A stretch of DNA of 64,000 bases, from positions 3,728,683 through 3,792,682 of the forward strand of contig NC_089325.1 in the NCBI RefSeq assembly GCF_036669915.1, in the 5' to 3' direction. The position numbers and the translations under genes are program-made. This document shows, in pieces, positions 11,101 through 22,479 of the stretch. The notes beneath the pieces were generated by a model that made no database searches, was not told where the DNA came from, and saw only the letters and a program-made list of their open reading frames with translations. Every line of letters starts with the position of its first letter. Positions within the stretch are counted from its first letter, which is position 1. The stretch is from Pocillopora verrucosa (lineage: Eukaryota; Cnidaria; Anthozoa; Scleractinia; Pocilloporidae).

Positions 11101-14100
11101 CGCGAAGTCCCAGATGTCCAGAACAGTTTCTGTAGAACTGTTCTCATTGCTTTCCTCTGAATTTTTAAGGCACTCTATTACAAGCGGGGTTAATTCATCT
11201 GGCATATCAACTTTTGGTTTCAGAGCTGGTTTTTCTTGGGATCCATCAACTAAGTCTGGTGCAAAAGCTTTTGTGGATTCTTGAGTGTGATTGGATACTG
11301 GAGGATTTGTGGTGAAATGAAACCCACTCAGCTGTGGTGGGACACAAAATGATACACAAGATAAATGCAAAATAAATTAAGGTGGCTCAAATAATTTTTT
11401 TTAACTCTGCATAAATGTACATTACAGTATCATTATGTGATGAATTGAGGCTACAAGACTTTTTCATTTGTTTCCTCAAAGATTGTATGTGGCAAAGATC
11501 CAGTGGTTGCTAGACAAGTTGTGATCACTTTTCCTGAGGTTTAAGGATGCTATTTGTTTCACAAGTTTTTTGTGTCCGAAACTCTAAAACAATCAGCTTC
11601 AATAAAGATATTTCTTATTGCAAATTTCCTAATCAAGCTGTACATTTAGTTCTGAGCCACTTTGATCTTAAATAATCCAACAGTTGCTTTTTTTTTCTTT
11701 ACGCGACATGTTTGTAATCGGAAAAAACAAGAAATGATCTATCTCAAGCTATGGACAACATACTTGTTCTTGTGGCATCTCTTTTTCCTCCTGCATTTCT
11801 TTCTTCTCAGGAGGCAAAGTTTGCTGTGGTTTTGTCTCCTTCTTCTCCATCATATGACTAGCAACCAATCTAGCAATACATCTATTCTGCGGTATAGCTT
11901 GTTCCACTTCCTTGTTTTCTTCACTCACAGCTTTCCATTCAACTACCTGCTCAACATTGACTTCCAGTTTTGATGAATTCACTTCCAAACCTTCAGTGCT
12001 TGGTTCATCAGGATTAAAGGGTAAACCCATAAGTGAATTTTTCAGGCTTGTTTTTCCTGCCCTGTCCTGGCCAATGATCAGCAATCGAGCACGGCACACT
12101 TTGATCTTTCCTTCCAAGAGAGCAAGGTTGTATGCAAGTTGTGCTTCATTTCCGCGGGCTCTTATTTCATGTGGTACTAGAACAAATAAGAAAAAACTAT
12201 TAATATAGGCATGCATTTTGGCCGTTGAAAATAATTTGACCCAGATACAGATATCCATATCCAAATAAAAAGGAATGAGGCAAGTGGTTTTCCTAGTATT
12301 TAATGTTTCCCTAATTTGTCTACTGCAGACTGAGATCTTTGATTTCTGAATGACTGAATCTAAGAGAAAGAGACATGAAACATGAAACAAGAAAAATACC
12401 TTGATTATCATCATCTATTGGTATTACTTTGTCACCATCAAAAAATCCTGCAGTCCCGTTCTCCTTTTGACCAAACCACATACCATGATATCTAAAATAT
12501 AATAAAATACATAACATGCCATCAGCTTTTCAATGTCACTGTCAATGTACTCTACAAAACTATTTTGTTTTTCTTTCATGAAAAATATTAAGGATGAAGA
12601 AGTGAACTCTGACTTGAGCGGGCTTTTTTCTGCTGGCTTTGTTTCTTAACAACAGGAATAATCAGATACAAATATTGACCTAAAGGGGTGTTATTTCAGG
12701 TGTTATTTGCACCACATGATGTTAAGTAACCAATAGAGTTGTGCAAAAATTAACGAGTGGGTTATAACATAATATATGCACCAGGCATTACACAAAAAGC
12801 ACCCTGTATCATAAAAACAAGCACACTCAGAAAACTTCCCATGGAAACCATTACAAGCTGTTAGTAAATGTATCTCCCAAAATCTAAGGCATGTTGAAAC
12901 TGGAACTTGAAAAAATTATTAAAAAAAGATGGCTTTTACCTCATTGCATCCTGTGATATCACCCAAAGTTTCTCTCCTTTGTCATATGAAAGCTCACAAG
13001 GTTCTGCAGAGGAATTGCTTGTTGTAAAACAGAACTTTTCTGGTCTTTCCTGAAGAATAAAAGTCATCAGTATTAAGTGCTGTCTAGCAATTTACTGCAT
13101 CCCTTTTCCATGTAACCAGCAAAGGTAGTTGTCACACGTGGCCAGCACTTCACTCTCAACTGTTTTCAGAGTCACTATTTGGTGATCTAAAATCATAAAT
13201 TGTTTGCCAGAAAAATAATTATTTTGAGTAACCATGGCAATGAAAATGGTTACGGCTCAGTACACTGGTGGTGTCTACAGAAATCAGACTGGTGATCTAA
13301 ATGGTCATGAGCCAGTTCTCAAACAACTTGATCAGAAAATTTATTCAAAGTAAGAATGTGTGGTCAGCCTGTTGTTTTGATAAGGTATTCTACATATTGA
13401 TTAACACCTAACACCACAGTTTACAACTGTTACAGTACTCTTCTTGGCAAAAAGTCTGATACCAACAAAAAATGCCCTGTTTAACTAATTCTGACATCGA
13501 AATATCTTACAATGTTCCTTAACAAGAAGCTTTGCAGAAAGCAGAAGGAAGTTATAACTCATGCACAAGAAAAAATATTGACAGAATTACTAGTCAGAGT
13601 GTATGTCTTGAAAAATGTGACATATCATAAATTAAAGTACACAAAAAGAGAGGAAAAGAGTGGAAAAGGTTGGGAAAAGTCCCCTCCCCCCCCCTCCTAC
13701 TTGCTCCTCTGTAATTAGTGCTTTCAATTCAAAATTACGTTATTTCAAACACCTTGGCAAGAGTCTGAACTATGTCATGGAATGTTGGTCTTTTACTAAA
13801 ATCCTCTACTTGACATCTCTCCAGAAGAGAAGCAACACCACATGGACACACAAGAGGCTGCTTTCTATGACCCTGGAAAAATCATTGCAAGAAATTATGT
13901 CAACAAAAATTATTCAATGCTAAGAAAAATAAACTATTACAGACTAACTGTGATTGGCAAAGAAATGAAAAAAGAAAAATGCTTATTGGCATAAAACATA
14001 GATCTTATCACAGTTTGAAAATTTTAGGATAGAGAGTACAGACAAACCTGGAACATACTAAAAGGATTCTAGCCTGTAATTGCATTCTAATCAAATTTTC

Positions 14101-17100
14101 AACTTCTGGACATAGAACCCCAAAAAATATAAATTGAACAGATTCTATCAATAAAAGTTTAGGTTTAGAGAAGACAGGGAGGGGGGGTGAGGAGACAGGA
14201 CAGGAGGACAAGGGGAGGAGGGGGTGAGGGCTGCAAACACTGAGAGCAACAACCCATCTAAGAGAAGTATACATAATCATGATTACCTCATGCTACACAA
14301 ACTGGAGATGAGCAAATTTATTAAAAGCAGTTTTGGGCCATAACAAAGATCTTTGATCTTATTGATCTTAAATAAATTCAACTAATTTTTTTTTATTCAT
14401 CAGTAAGTAGACTCTCACCGGAAAAAGGTTTACTAGTTGGCCTGACCGATGGGAGTCGAGGTATCTGAACATTGACAAAACTACATGAGAGAACAGGGCA
14501 ACCACTCCTTTAACAGACAGGTCATCCAAATGATGACCCTGATGACCAGTTATTCTTGACAGTTTTAAATTACCACGCTGACCCCCTCTGAAAAAGAAAA
14601 GAATATAAAATGCATGATTGAAACCTCTTTTTGTGATCTATTTTCTGATGAGGAGATGAGATTCAATTTTCTGCAATTCCTGGTTCAAACTTTCATTCCC
14701 TTTTGCATTAAAAACAAATTTGAAATTAACTTAAAGGGAAAGAAAAAATGAACAAAAGTAAAAATTGAACCACAACATATACTCATGTTTGGATAAGGTG
14801 TAATGTTTCACCTCAAAAAAAAAATGAACACATAGTAACTGTTTAAGTCATTAATTTGACCAAGGCTATTTAAACCACATCAAAATTCAAATTTACCCCA
14901 TCCAGCCTATTGTCGTATCGACGGCTACATGTACATGTAACCATTTAATACAAAGTACAGTGCAAGTTTTTGGAATTGTCTCATGATGTCCCTCAGCAGA
15001 ATAATAATAATTTTTTACAGTGAGGCCTTAAGCTACTCTTAAAAATTAAAAGCGAAAAAATGAGGAAGATATGTTTGACTTGTAAAATACTGTATCCATC
15101 AATTTTATTGTTTTAGCCTCAAAAATAAAATATGATTGAGGATTAACACACTCTATGTAAAATTTGAGGAATCCTTACTGTTTAGCCTCATTAATTTCTT
15201 CTTCATAATAGCAGCACATAAAACCACCAAGGCTGATCTGTGGATAAAAAAATGCCATCTTCATGGTACTGTTGATTTGAGTTCCTCATTAGCATTTATT
15301 TATAACCCTCTAATTCCTATATCAAATTTGTAACTCTCCTTACTGTCAATTATACCATTCTTATAATGTTAGTTCTAAGAATTTAGTATCGGATCAGCTA
15401 ATTATCCCCAAATTGATATTTTTCTTTACTCTCATCACTTATCTGGTTGATATTGTATTGATATTGTAAGGAGAAATTCTGTTGTGGTCATTAATGGGAG
15501 TTAGAGGGTTAAAAGACAAGGAGACCAAAAAGAGTAGGGAGGGTTTGGAAAGGTAAATGTAGGACAGAGAAGATGAAGAAGGAAAGATGGAGAAAAGAGA
15601 AAGGAGACAAGAGGTAAGAGAATTGAGATGGGAGAAAGAACGACATAAAAGGAGAAGAGAAGGCTCAGAATAGAGGAGAATGAAAAAGAGGCAAGACAAA
15701 GGACACAAGGAAGGATTAGAAGAGTTACAATGAATTACAAGTTTTAATCTTCAAAAGAGATACGGTGTGACAAAACAACACCTAACTTTTTAAATTTCCA
15801 AATTCAACAAAAAGAAATCTTCAGAAGCTCTGAGGAGAAAGATATAGACTCCCAACTGTAGTTTACTCCTGAGAGCATTTTAGAAGAGCAAATTTCCATT
15901 AACCATCACCAATTAGAAGGAAGAAGATCATCAATTTTTTTAAATAACAGAATGATGTAGACATTACCTTTTCAAGAGATGAGATGTAAACAAAAGGCTC
16001 TGCTACAGATGTATGAACAAGATGTTTGGACTCCAAATATTCCAGAGCTGAAGAGAGCTGTGATGCATAGAGCCAGGCATGGAAGAGAGATGGAACACGA
16101 AACTCCTCCAAATGACCTTTGTTGAAAAATTCAACCACCTTGCACAGTAATAAAAAACGGGAGAATGTTATTATTGGTACATCTTAAAGAGGTGAAGTAA
16201 ATTACCATCTGTTAACCTAAATTGACTGCATTATGTGTGTAATGAATAATTCAAAATAACTTACTGTAAGCTGTCACACTGATTAAGAGACTTCAAGAAT
16301 TTAGCCAGCAGAAAATGACAATTGAAAATAAAAAATATATACTGTACCAATCCCACAGAGTCTGTATATGAGCCCAAAATAACAGCACCATAAAACTTCA
16401 TGATATAGTCGTGATGGAGACCTGTCATTATTTTAGCTTCTCTAATGAACAACTCTCGCTGTGTTGGGCCCAAGTCAAACCGTACAACAACATCAACCTG
16501 ATGAAAAGAATACAGGAATTTGTGCTCATGTGTCTAAGTTTGTCTGCCCTCATCCCATCACATATTTGCAGGAAAATGTTTGAAAAAGTTTTCAGACAAG
16601 CCACTGATGCTAATCACTTGTCGGAAATACATGATTAACTGACTCGATGACCTTATGACTCAAAGTGTAGCAAATTTGAATGTACTAATAAGCATTTTTC
16701 CTCTCAAATTTCACTCTCGTTTAAAAATTTTCAGCCCACTTAAACTGAACTGATTACATACACTCTACTGGAGTTAGAAGCGTGTTAACTTTGCCAATAA
16801 GTTTACAGTTCCTTAGCTGCCTACTTCAGATCACAATCAATACAATAGGTGGCTAAGAGAGTGATACAAAACTTGAAAAAAGGAATTCAAAATGAATAAC
16901 AGGGGTAAGTTTCTAAATAAATTGTGGTGCTGAGTCAATGGGAGAGTATAACAGTGTAATTAAGTATAATCAACTGAGTTGATGAGTAAACATAGGTTGG
17001 CCATTGTAAAGTCAGTTTCAAAGCTGATGTTTCAAGCTGACTCTGGGTAGAGGCTCACATTCAAGACCTGACTGGGTTGATGTGTTGTGTGTTCACTCTC

Positions 17101-19612
17101 ACAGTACCTCTCTCTACCCAGGAGAATAAATAGGTAGTGGTAAATTGTCAGGAAAGCTTGATGAAATGCTGAGGGGGAGAGGGGTAACCTTGTGATGGAC
17201 TAGGGGAGAGGGGTAACCTTGTGATGGACTAGCATCCTATCTAGGGGGAGTAGCAATACTCCTAGTTGCTTCACACTACTCAGAAACCAGGGCAAGCTCT
17301 AGCTGGGTGAGTCAATGGGCTTGAGTGCAGACTTCACCTGTTGCTGTTAATCAGAGTAATTCTGGACTATACCAAAATCAACATACCATGTTATGACCTT
17401 GCATCCACTGGGCATTGTAAACATCACCAGAATATGGACGACCAAGTGCTATTTTTTTTCGTAAAAATAGCTGTTTCTTTTGTATCATCTGGACTCCTGC
17501 ATCTCCTAACTCCTCTTTATAGTTATTTCTTTCAATACCCTAGGAAATAGTTTCATTCAGTTGACAAATAATTCAAATTGAGTTCCTTCTTTAGTATACT
17601 TCAATCAATTATGGCTCAAGTTTCTTAGTATGTAGCAGTATTAGATCACTAGAAGGGAACTTCACCAGCAAAAATAACTCTTTCAGGTACAATATCTTGA
17701 ATGAGCAAATTAAACAGGTAGCCTGCAAACACTCTCATTTTCAAAGGTTCCAAAACAAGTATATTTTCACCAACACATAGGTTTGAGATCTCAAAAACAA
17801 TAGCCAGCAAGTGGTCTGTTGGTGATCTGGTGCTAATTAATGCCAGAATCCTTACCTAATCTTACTTTTTGGTAGAGAAATTACGGTGCAGCAGTGCTGA
17901 TAAAAGGGTCTGCTCTTGGGCTAATCAAGCAGTTGGTTAATTATAAACTAAGATAACAATTCAACTCACCAGAAGTGATGGCAAATTTTCATATCTCACA
18001 GTCTTTGAATCTTCAATCAAGTTTTTAATAGTTTCTAAATCTTCCCTAAAAGACTGAGATTGTGACCATGCTGGCAGTTTTTGTTTTACATCATCCAGGT
18101 TTGTCCTCACTTTCTTTTCAAGGTCTTCAACACTTGTTACATCAGCAGCATAACATAACGGGTTGAAAAGCCGAATAATTCTCCATTTGCACATCAACAG
18201 GTACAGTTTATCATAGTCATTAAGGTTCAGAACCTTAAAAAGAAAAATCACAATCAATAAAAAATCAGCCAAGATGTTTAGCCCTTTACACTTGAACATC
18301 AGTAAGCATATTCTCCATACTGTTCTCTGTAGATTTCCTATGGTGTTGACAGGGAGAATTTTTCTAACAATCGAGAGCTCCTTTATTTGGTGATCATTTA
18401 AATCAGCCAAGATGCTTAGCCCTTTACACTTAAACATCAGTAAGCATATTCTCCATACTGTTCTTTGTGGATTTCCTATGGTGTTGACAGGGAGAATTTG
18501 TCTAACAATCAAGAGCTTCTTTATTTGGTAGTCATTTATATTATTTTTTTTACCTTAAAGAGTGATATGGGTGCTATTGAGAGAGGGAGTTAACTACCAG
18601 TCACCTAAAGGGTTAACAAAGTGAAAGCCCTTGTGAGAGGACACTGCTCTTGCAGCTAACAAGAATGGTTCTTGCAAGCAGCCACCAGAGGTGAAAGCAA
18701 TAAATAGCCACTGAACGGAGATTTCTAGCCAGCAATTTTGGAATGTAGATTTAAATAATGTAACAAGTTATATGTAACAACAAGACAAACATTTAAATAT
18801 GGCATTGTAAACAATGCACTGCAAAGTCATTGTCATGAATGGCATTCTGAATTTGTCCAGTAACAGGAGGGATTGTTGTATAAACTACAATGCATGAAAG
18901 TATCCTCAGCATTTATGGGAAAGAATACAGAGCTTGCCAGAGGTTTCAAATAGGTTTTGTCAAGGTCATCCTGGGTAGAGCTGTCAACCACAAGAGAGAC
19001 TTACAAGAAACCTTTCCCTTCTTAAGGATAGAAGTTGTTTAAGTCATTTAACTAGGAATTTTCAGAAACACTCAGTTGTGAATTAATCAGAATATGATTT
19101 CTTCCTGCCCAGTCAACCCTTAAACTATCCTTTTTTCTATTTCTCTCCCCTAGCTGCTGCACATTGCTTTAGAATTCAGTAGAATGAATTTGGTTTTACT
19201 ACATACTCATTGACTGAATAGGAGGTCCAGTTAAGGAAATATCTGGCTTAAGGTAAAGGTGGATCAATAAATAATTTATCATATCGCAGCCACTTATCAT
19301 ACTTTTTATGAAAGTAGCCCCAAAATGTAAGTTCAATTATTAAGTATGAAAATTCTAAAAAACAAAATTTCACCGTAAATTTCGCCCGTGGGGCACTCCA
19401 TTATCATCAGAATCTACGTATAAAAGATAAACCCAAACTAACACTTTAATAGCCGCTTCCTTAAAGCAAAAACAACGGGAATAATTAACATTCAATATTG
19501 GATCAAACTTTAGTACGTTTGCGTAGGTTAAAATATTGTATGCCCAGATTCCTCGCTGGATGTTTACCGACAAAACAGCGATAAAACAACTCACCTGGTT
19601 TGTTGAATCCAT
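7848..19612 (-). CDS. ROCO-1: SAM-like, pseudokinase, SH3, Roc-COR, Death protein
   Basis: Thirteen exons on the minus strand: 19595-19612, 17970-18233, 17387-17539, 16348-16497, 15968-16138, 14419-14587, 13753-13872, 12940-13049, 12400-12491, 11764-12176, 10345-11331, 9059-9901 and 7848-8156, about 1,266 residues. The start is ATG at 19612 (MDSTNQ, then donor GTGAG). Domain order by approximate residue: SAM-like 7-94, tyrosine-kinase-like fold 110-345, SH3 360-412, Roc 430-720, COR 720-1130, Death 1175-1260. DAPK1 also carries kinase, ROC-COR and Death domains but has a Ser/Thr kinase and ankyrin repeats, while LRRKs put the kinase after COR. Roc-COR is a regulated, dimerising GTPase module and Death domains recruit signalling partners, so a cytoplasmic signalling role is inferred. 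Phases agree at every junction except exon 5 to 6, where two bases are lacking. Confidence 0.8.
9059..12176 (-). other. ROCO-1 Roc-COR GTPase exons
   Basis: Exon 11764-12176 carries the P-loop (IIGQDRAGKTSL). Exon 10345-11331 carries G3 (DIWDFAGQHLYYATHPLF) and G4 (VVGTHADK), then the first COR half. Exon 9059-9901 carries the second half, with a cysteine-rich stretch (CVTCYACESSDVQC). About 175 residues separate the P-loop from G3, over 100 more than a compact Roc domain. The extra is a charged, E/K/Q-rich linker (around EKKEMQEEKEMPQEQ) plus a Ser/Asn-rich stretch. The G1, G3 and G4 motifs look intact, so nucleotide binding is likely. Confidence 0.88.
10164..10300. repeat. Dispersed repeat copy in a ROCO-1 intron
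   Basis: The segment beginning CTCCATACTGTTCTTTA and continuing to GGAGATCATTTCC resembles the tandem pair at 18262-18538: the same order of CATACTGTTCT, TGTTGACAGGGAGAAT-like and GAGCTTCTTTA blocks. It is noncoding and MITE-like. Its outer ends were not determined. Confidence 0.5.
14157..14235. repeat. G-rich purine tract in a ROCO-1 intron
   Basis: Runs of G interrupted by A (GGGAGGGGGGTGAGG, GGGGAGGAGGGGG) lie on the plus strand in the intron between exons 6 and 7. They have G-quadruplex potential. A matching tract occurs in copy 2 near 42545-42598. Confidence 0.55.
15303..15511. repeat. TTAACTCCC-type inverted-repeat element, copy 1
   Basis: TAACCCTCTAATTCC at 15303-15317 pairs, with one mismatch, with GGGAGTTAGAGGGTTA ending near 15511. 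It is the same general family as 5148-5342 by its ends. It is duplicated with the block at about 43664-43872. Confidence 0.6.
15513..15722. repeat. About 210-bp polypurine tract in ROCO-1 intron 5
   Basis: Almost pure A/G on the plus strand, with few pyrimidine interruptions; its complement gives a spurious Ser/Leu-rich ORF. Such tracts can form triplex DNA. The tract is nearly identical at 43874-44083 in copy 2. It was already present before the duplication. Confidence 0.7.
17171..17232. repeat. 29-bp minisatellite, two units (copy 1)
   Basis: Two tandem copies of a 29-bp unit containing GAGAGGGGTAACCTTGTGAT and ending GGACTAGG lie in the ROCO-1 intron between exons 3 and 4. The same array has five units in copy 2 (45526-45673). 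Confidence 0.85.
18262..18538. repeat. Tandem pair of a 138-bp repeat in ROCO-1 intron 1
   Basis: Two direct units, 18262-18399 and 18400 to about 18538, both beginning AAATCAGCCAAGATG and ending in TTTGGTnnTCATTT, differ at a few bases. The pair is also present in copy 2 (46703 to about 46979), so it predates the segmental duplication. A diverged single copy lies at 10164-10300. Confidence 0.8.
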
Positions 19613-20011
19613 TTGTCAAATCGCAGTGAGGATTAAGTGTGAAATATTAACTTCCGCATCCTTTGACTCGCGGTGCTAGATGGCTCGAGCGGTTTTAAAA
19701 GTTCGAACCGCGCGACCCGCGGCTTCAGCGGGCCGTATGCAAATTGTGTCAATGCTTCTAAAATCGACAGGTCCTTGCAATTTCTGAGAGTAACACTTAC
19801 ATATAGCCTCAAAGCGTATCCTGGCCTATAAATACACGGACAAAAAAAAATCGATGCTCAGTTATCGTCCGGAAAAACCCAACAAGATGTAAAGGAAAGA
19901 AAGGAACTGTTCACTTCTACGTATTACTTTGTGTAACAACCCTTCTCTATGCCCCGTTTTCTCTGTCATGTGATATTACCCAGAAGCCCTTGTAGACGCC
20001 CGTCTTTCATC
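19613..20011. promoter_or_regulatory. Bidirectional ROCO-1 / EMC3-A promoter region
   Basis: Only 399 bp separate the divergent start codons of ROCO-1 (19612, minus) and EMC3-A (20012, plus). The region has a local GC-rich patch (around 19690-19735) and an octamer ATGCAAAT at 19737-19744. Copy 2 carries the same interval (48433-48814, octamer at 48541-48548) but lacks 16 bases of the GC-rich patch. EMC3 transcripts may begin near the C/T-rich segment just before the start codon. Factor binding is unproven. Confidence 0.55.
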
Positions 20012-22380
20012 ATGGCGGAGTTGCTGCTCGATCCGGCTATCCGTTTGTGGGTTATTTTGCCCATTGTAATAATAACGTTTCTTGTTGGAATAATCAGGCA
20101 TTATCTGTCTATGCTTCTACAGTCAAGGAAAGACTTAGATCTGTTACAAGTCTCCGACAGGTAAGATTTGAGGACGAAAAAACTCGAACTGAGATGCAGG
20201 TAGCTGCGCCACCGTGCTATAGTGAACTTTTCGCAAAGTTAGTTACAAAATTGCGCTTCTAGCCCTTGGTAGTTGTTGCTATTTATAATAGCAATTTATT
20301 TATTTATATTGGCTTATTGATTTATTTTCTCCAAAGTCTCTCATGCCTGCTCGCAAACGGTAACTTAAGTACATTAATTACTATTGCATATCGGTGATCA
20401 TGAAGCGTTTCCCTCGATGTTTAAATTTTTCAGTCAAGCTTTGATGAGGAGCAGAAATCTTAGAGAAAATGGAAAATATCTTCCTGAAGAGGTATGTGAT
20501 ACAAAAGTTCATGTATGGGTGTTTTGTTCCATAAATATAATATATTCGCGAACGTATATAATTTTATATATAACATTTCAACATGATAGAGTTTTGAGGC
20601 CAGACGACATTTCTTCAATGACGAGACAGAAGGGTATTTTAAAACACAGGATAGGAAAGGACCAGTCAAGAATCCAATTTCAGGTTAGTGCAGGTTCATA
20701 CAATTACAGGCTTGGTAGTTTTATGTATGTCAATTCTTTTGTCAGGGGAATGGGGAGTTTTGGGATATCATGCTAGCTCAGGCTTCCCAACCAGTTTTTC
20801 AAGGCAAACTCAAAAAACTGGCTCTTACCAACCCTGAAACCAAATCCAATTTGCCCTGGATTTGACCCTGAAGTGTCCAAACATAGCTGATTCACACATC
20901 CCAATCTTTAATTGCAATTGATATAAACATGATAACATTTATTAAAACATAATACATTTACTACACTTTCATCTTTTTATCTTTTTCACCAGATCCAACA
21001 ATGATGGTGGACATGGCCAAAGGAAACATTACAAATGTTTTACCAATGATCCTCATTGGAGGCTGGATCAACTGGCATTACTCTGGTTTCATTACAAGTA
21101 TGTTAACACTTCTCCTTTATTTAAACATTTGTTGCTGAAGCCAAGTGCACACTCCTGGGCAAAGAGACTTTCAGTAGACTAAATATATTGCCTAAGAACA
21201 CATCAGAGCTCTATTTGTTTATTTTTCATTTTTGTTCAGAGAGAAAGGGAGAGAGAAGAACATGTCTGATTGTCTAGTCAATTTTTAAAACTAAAAATGC
21301 CATGTAATGGTGTCATACTTTTATAATTTGTGGTAACCTCCATTGTTGGGATTTGCTTCATGATTAGTTGTAGGGGTAAAAAATTAAGAACAATCTGTTT
21401 TTTCCACCTTGCAGCAAAAGTGCCATTTCCACTAACATTGCGATTCAAAGCCATGTTACAGCGTGGCATTGATCTCACAACCTTGGATGCATCTTGGTAA
21501 GTTATCCATAAATTAACAACTTACATGTATTTAGACCCAGTCAAGTATAATTCTCTAATCTGTGTATGCAATTGAACAGTATCATGCCACTTCTTGTCAA
21601 TTTGTGTTAATGTTTAGTTTTACCCTGATGTCTAAGTTAACCAACTAAAGTAAGTCCCATACTTTATTAACAAATCTTGTGTCCCACAAAAGTATTGCAA
21701 TATTAAAAGGTTTTTCTTATGCTAGGTGCCTTAAACCAACACTGACAAAAGAAACACATCTGGATTTTAATTGTTTTGTTTTGATTCCTCTATGCTTTCA
21801 TTGAGCTCAGTTTGTGCAATTTTTGTCTGTATATTGAAATTAAGGAAACAAGGTACAATGTGCTTGCGAAAAAAAATTCACTTGTCTTACTCTTGCATTT
21901 TAGGGTTAGTTCTGTGTCCTGGTATTTCATCAACGTGTTTGGTCTCAGGAGCATGTATGCACTTGTACTGGGTCAAGATAATGGTTTGTCTTTTTTTTTT
22001 TTAATTTTTTTTTCAATTCTACCAACAAGAGGTTAATTAAACTAACTTTGACAAGAGATGACCCTTTCACCCTCAGATCTCACCAGTAATTTGAGTTTAT
22101 TGATAATTGATGAATTGCCTGATACAGTAGTTGTATCTGATCTGAATGATATTTACACTGACTGGCCAATCATGGAATTACCCTTCCATTGTAAGTGATT
22201 TAGACTTGGTAATTGTATGTCACATTTACCATACTCCCAACTTATGAAAGAGACCTCAAATTCGCTTTTGTGTGTCTCTTATCTTGAAATCTACTTTTAG
22301 CTGCAGACCAGACTCGTGTCATGCAGGAACAGATGCAGATGCAAATGCAGATGCCACAAGACCCAAGCAAGGCATTTAAG
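20012..22380 (+). pseudogene. EMC3: EMC3 copy A, lacking the last coding exon
   Basis: Seven exons, 20012-20160, 20434-20491, 20590-20683, 20993-21097, 21415-21496, 21904-21983 and 22301-22380, encode 216 residues of ER membrane complex subunit 3. Seen: [20 protein letters not shown] (first membrane segment), [37 protein letters not shown] and SASWYF-like [21 protein letters not shown]3 is a YidC/Oxa1-family insertase subunit. The true start is ATG at 20012, not the upstream in-frame ATG at 19949, because MAELLLDP matches known EMC3 N-termini. The terminal exon ([21 protein letters not shown] in copy B) is absent: similarity to copy B stops at 22578 in the last intron and unrelated elements follow. 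Read-through of the intron adds about a dozen residues. All internal frames are open, so it could still be transcribed. Confidence 0.88.
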
Positions 22381-22479
22381 GTTGGAAATAACTACTCATT
22401 TATCATAAGTACAATATTTTATCATCTTTAGTGATAGAACCACCTCCTATATGCAATTTATAATGGTAATAGGACTGAG

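Larger units (their letters stand above)
12400..17539 (-). other. ROCO-1 pseudokinase and SH3 exons
   Basis: Seven exons encode a tyrosine-kinase-like fold followed by an SH3 domain. Seen: glycine loop IALGRPYSGDVYNAQW; alpha-C REAKIMTGLHHDYIMKFYGAV; catalytic-loop region EYLESKHLVHTSVAEPF; DFG region NLKLSRITG; end of the C-lobe ERCQVEDFSKRPTFHDIVQTL. The VAIK lysine is arginine (VVVRFD), HRD is HTS and DFG is RIT. All three catalytic motifs are lost, so phosphotransfer is very unlikely. SH3 follows as LSYDKGEKLWVI, then a splice, then YHGMWFGQKENGTAGFFDGDKVIPID. These match the ALYDY-like start, the tryptophan and the GxxGxFP-like end. SH3 placed after a kinase fold is the reverse of Src-type order. 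Confidence 0.8.

Noticed and set aside
15439..15708. Ser/Leu-rich minus-strand ORF in a ROCO-1 intron (and its twin at 43800-44069)
   Set aside because: It is the complement of a polypurine tract, which lacks stop codons by composition. It is intronic in both copies.
19949..20011. Upstream in-frame ATG extending EMC3-A by 21 residues
   Set aside because: MAELLLDP at 20012 matches known EMC3 N-termini. The extension is not membrane-like or conserved in the family.
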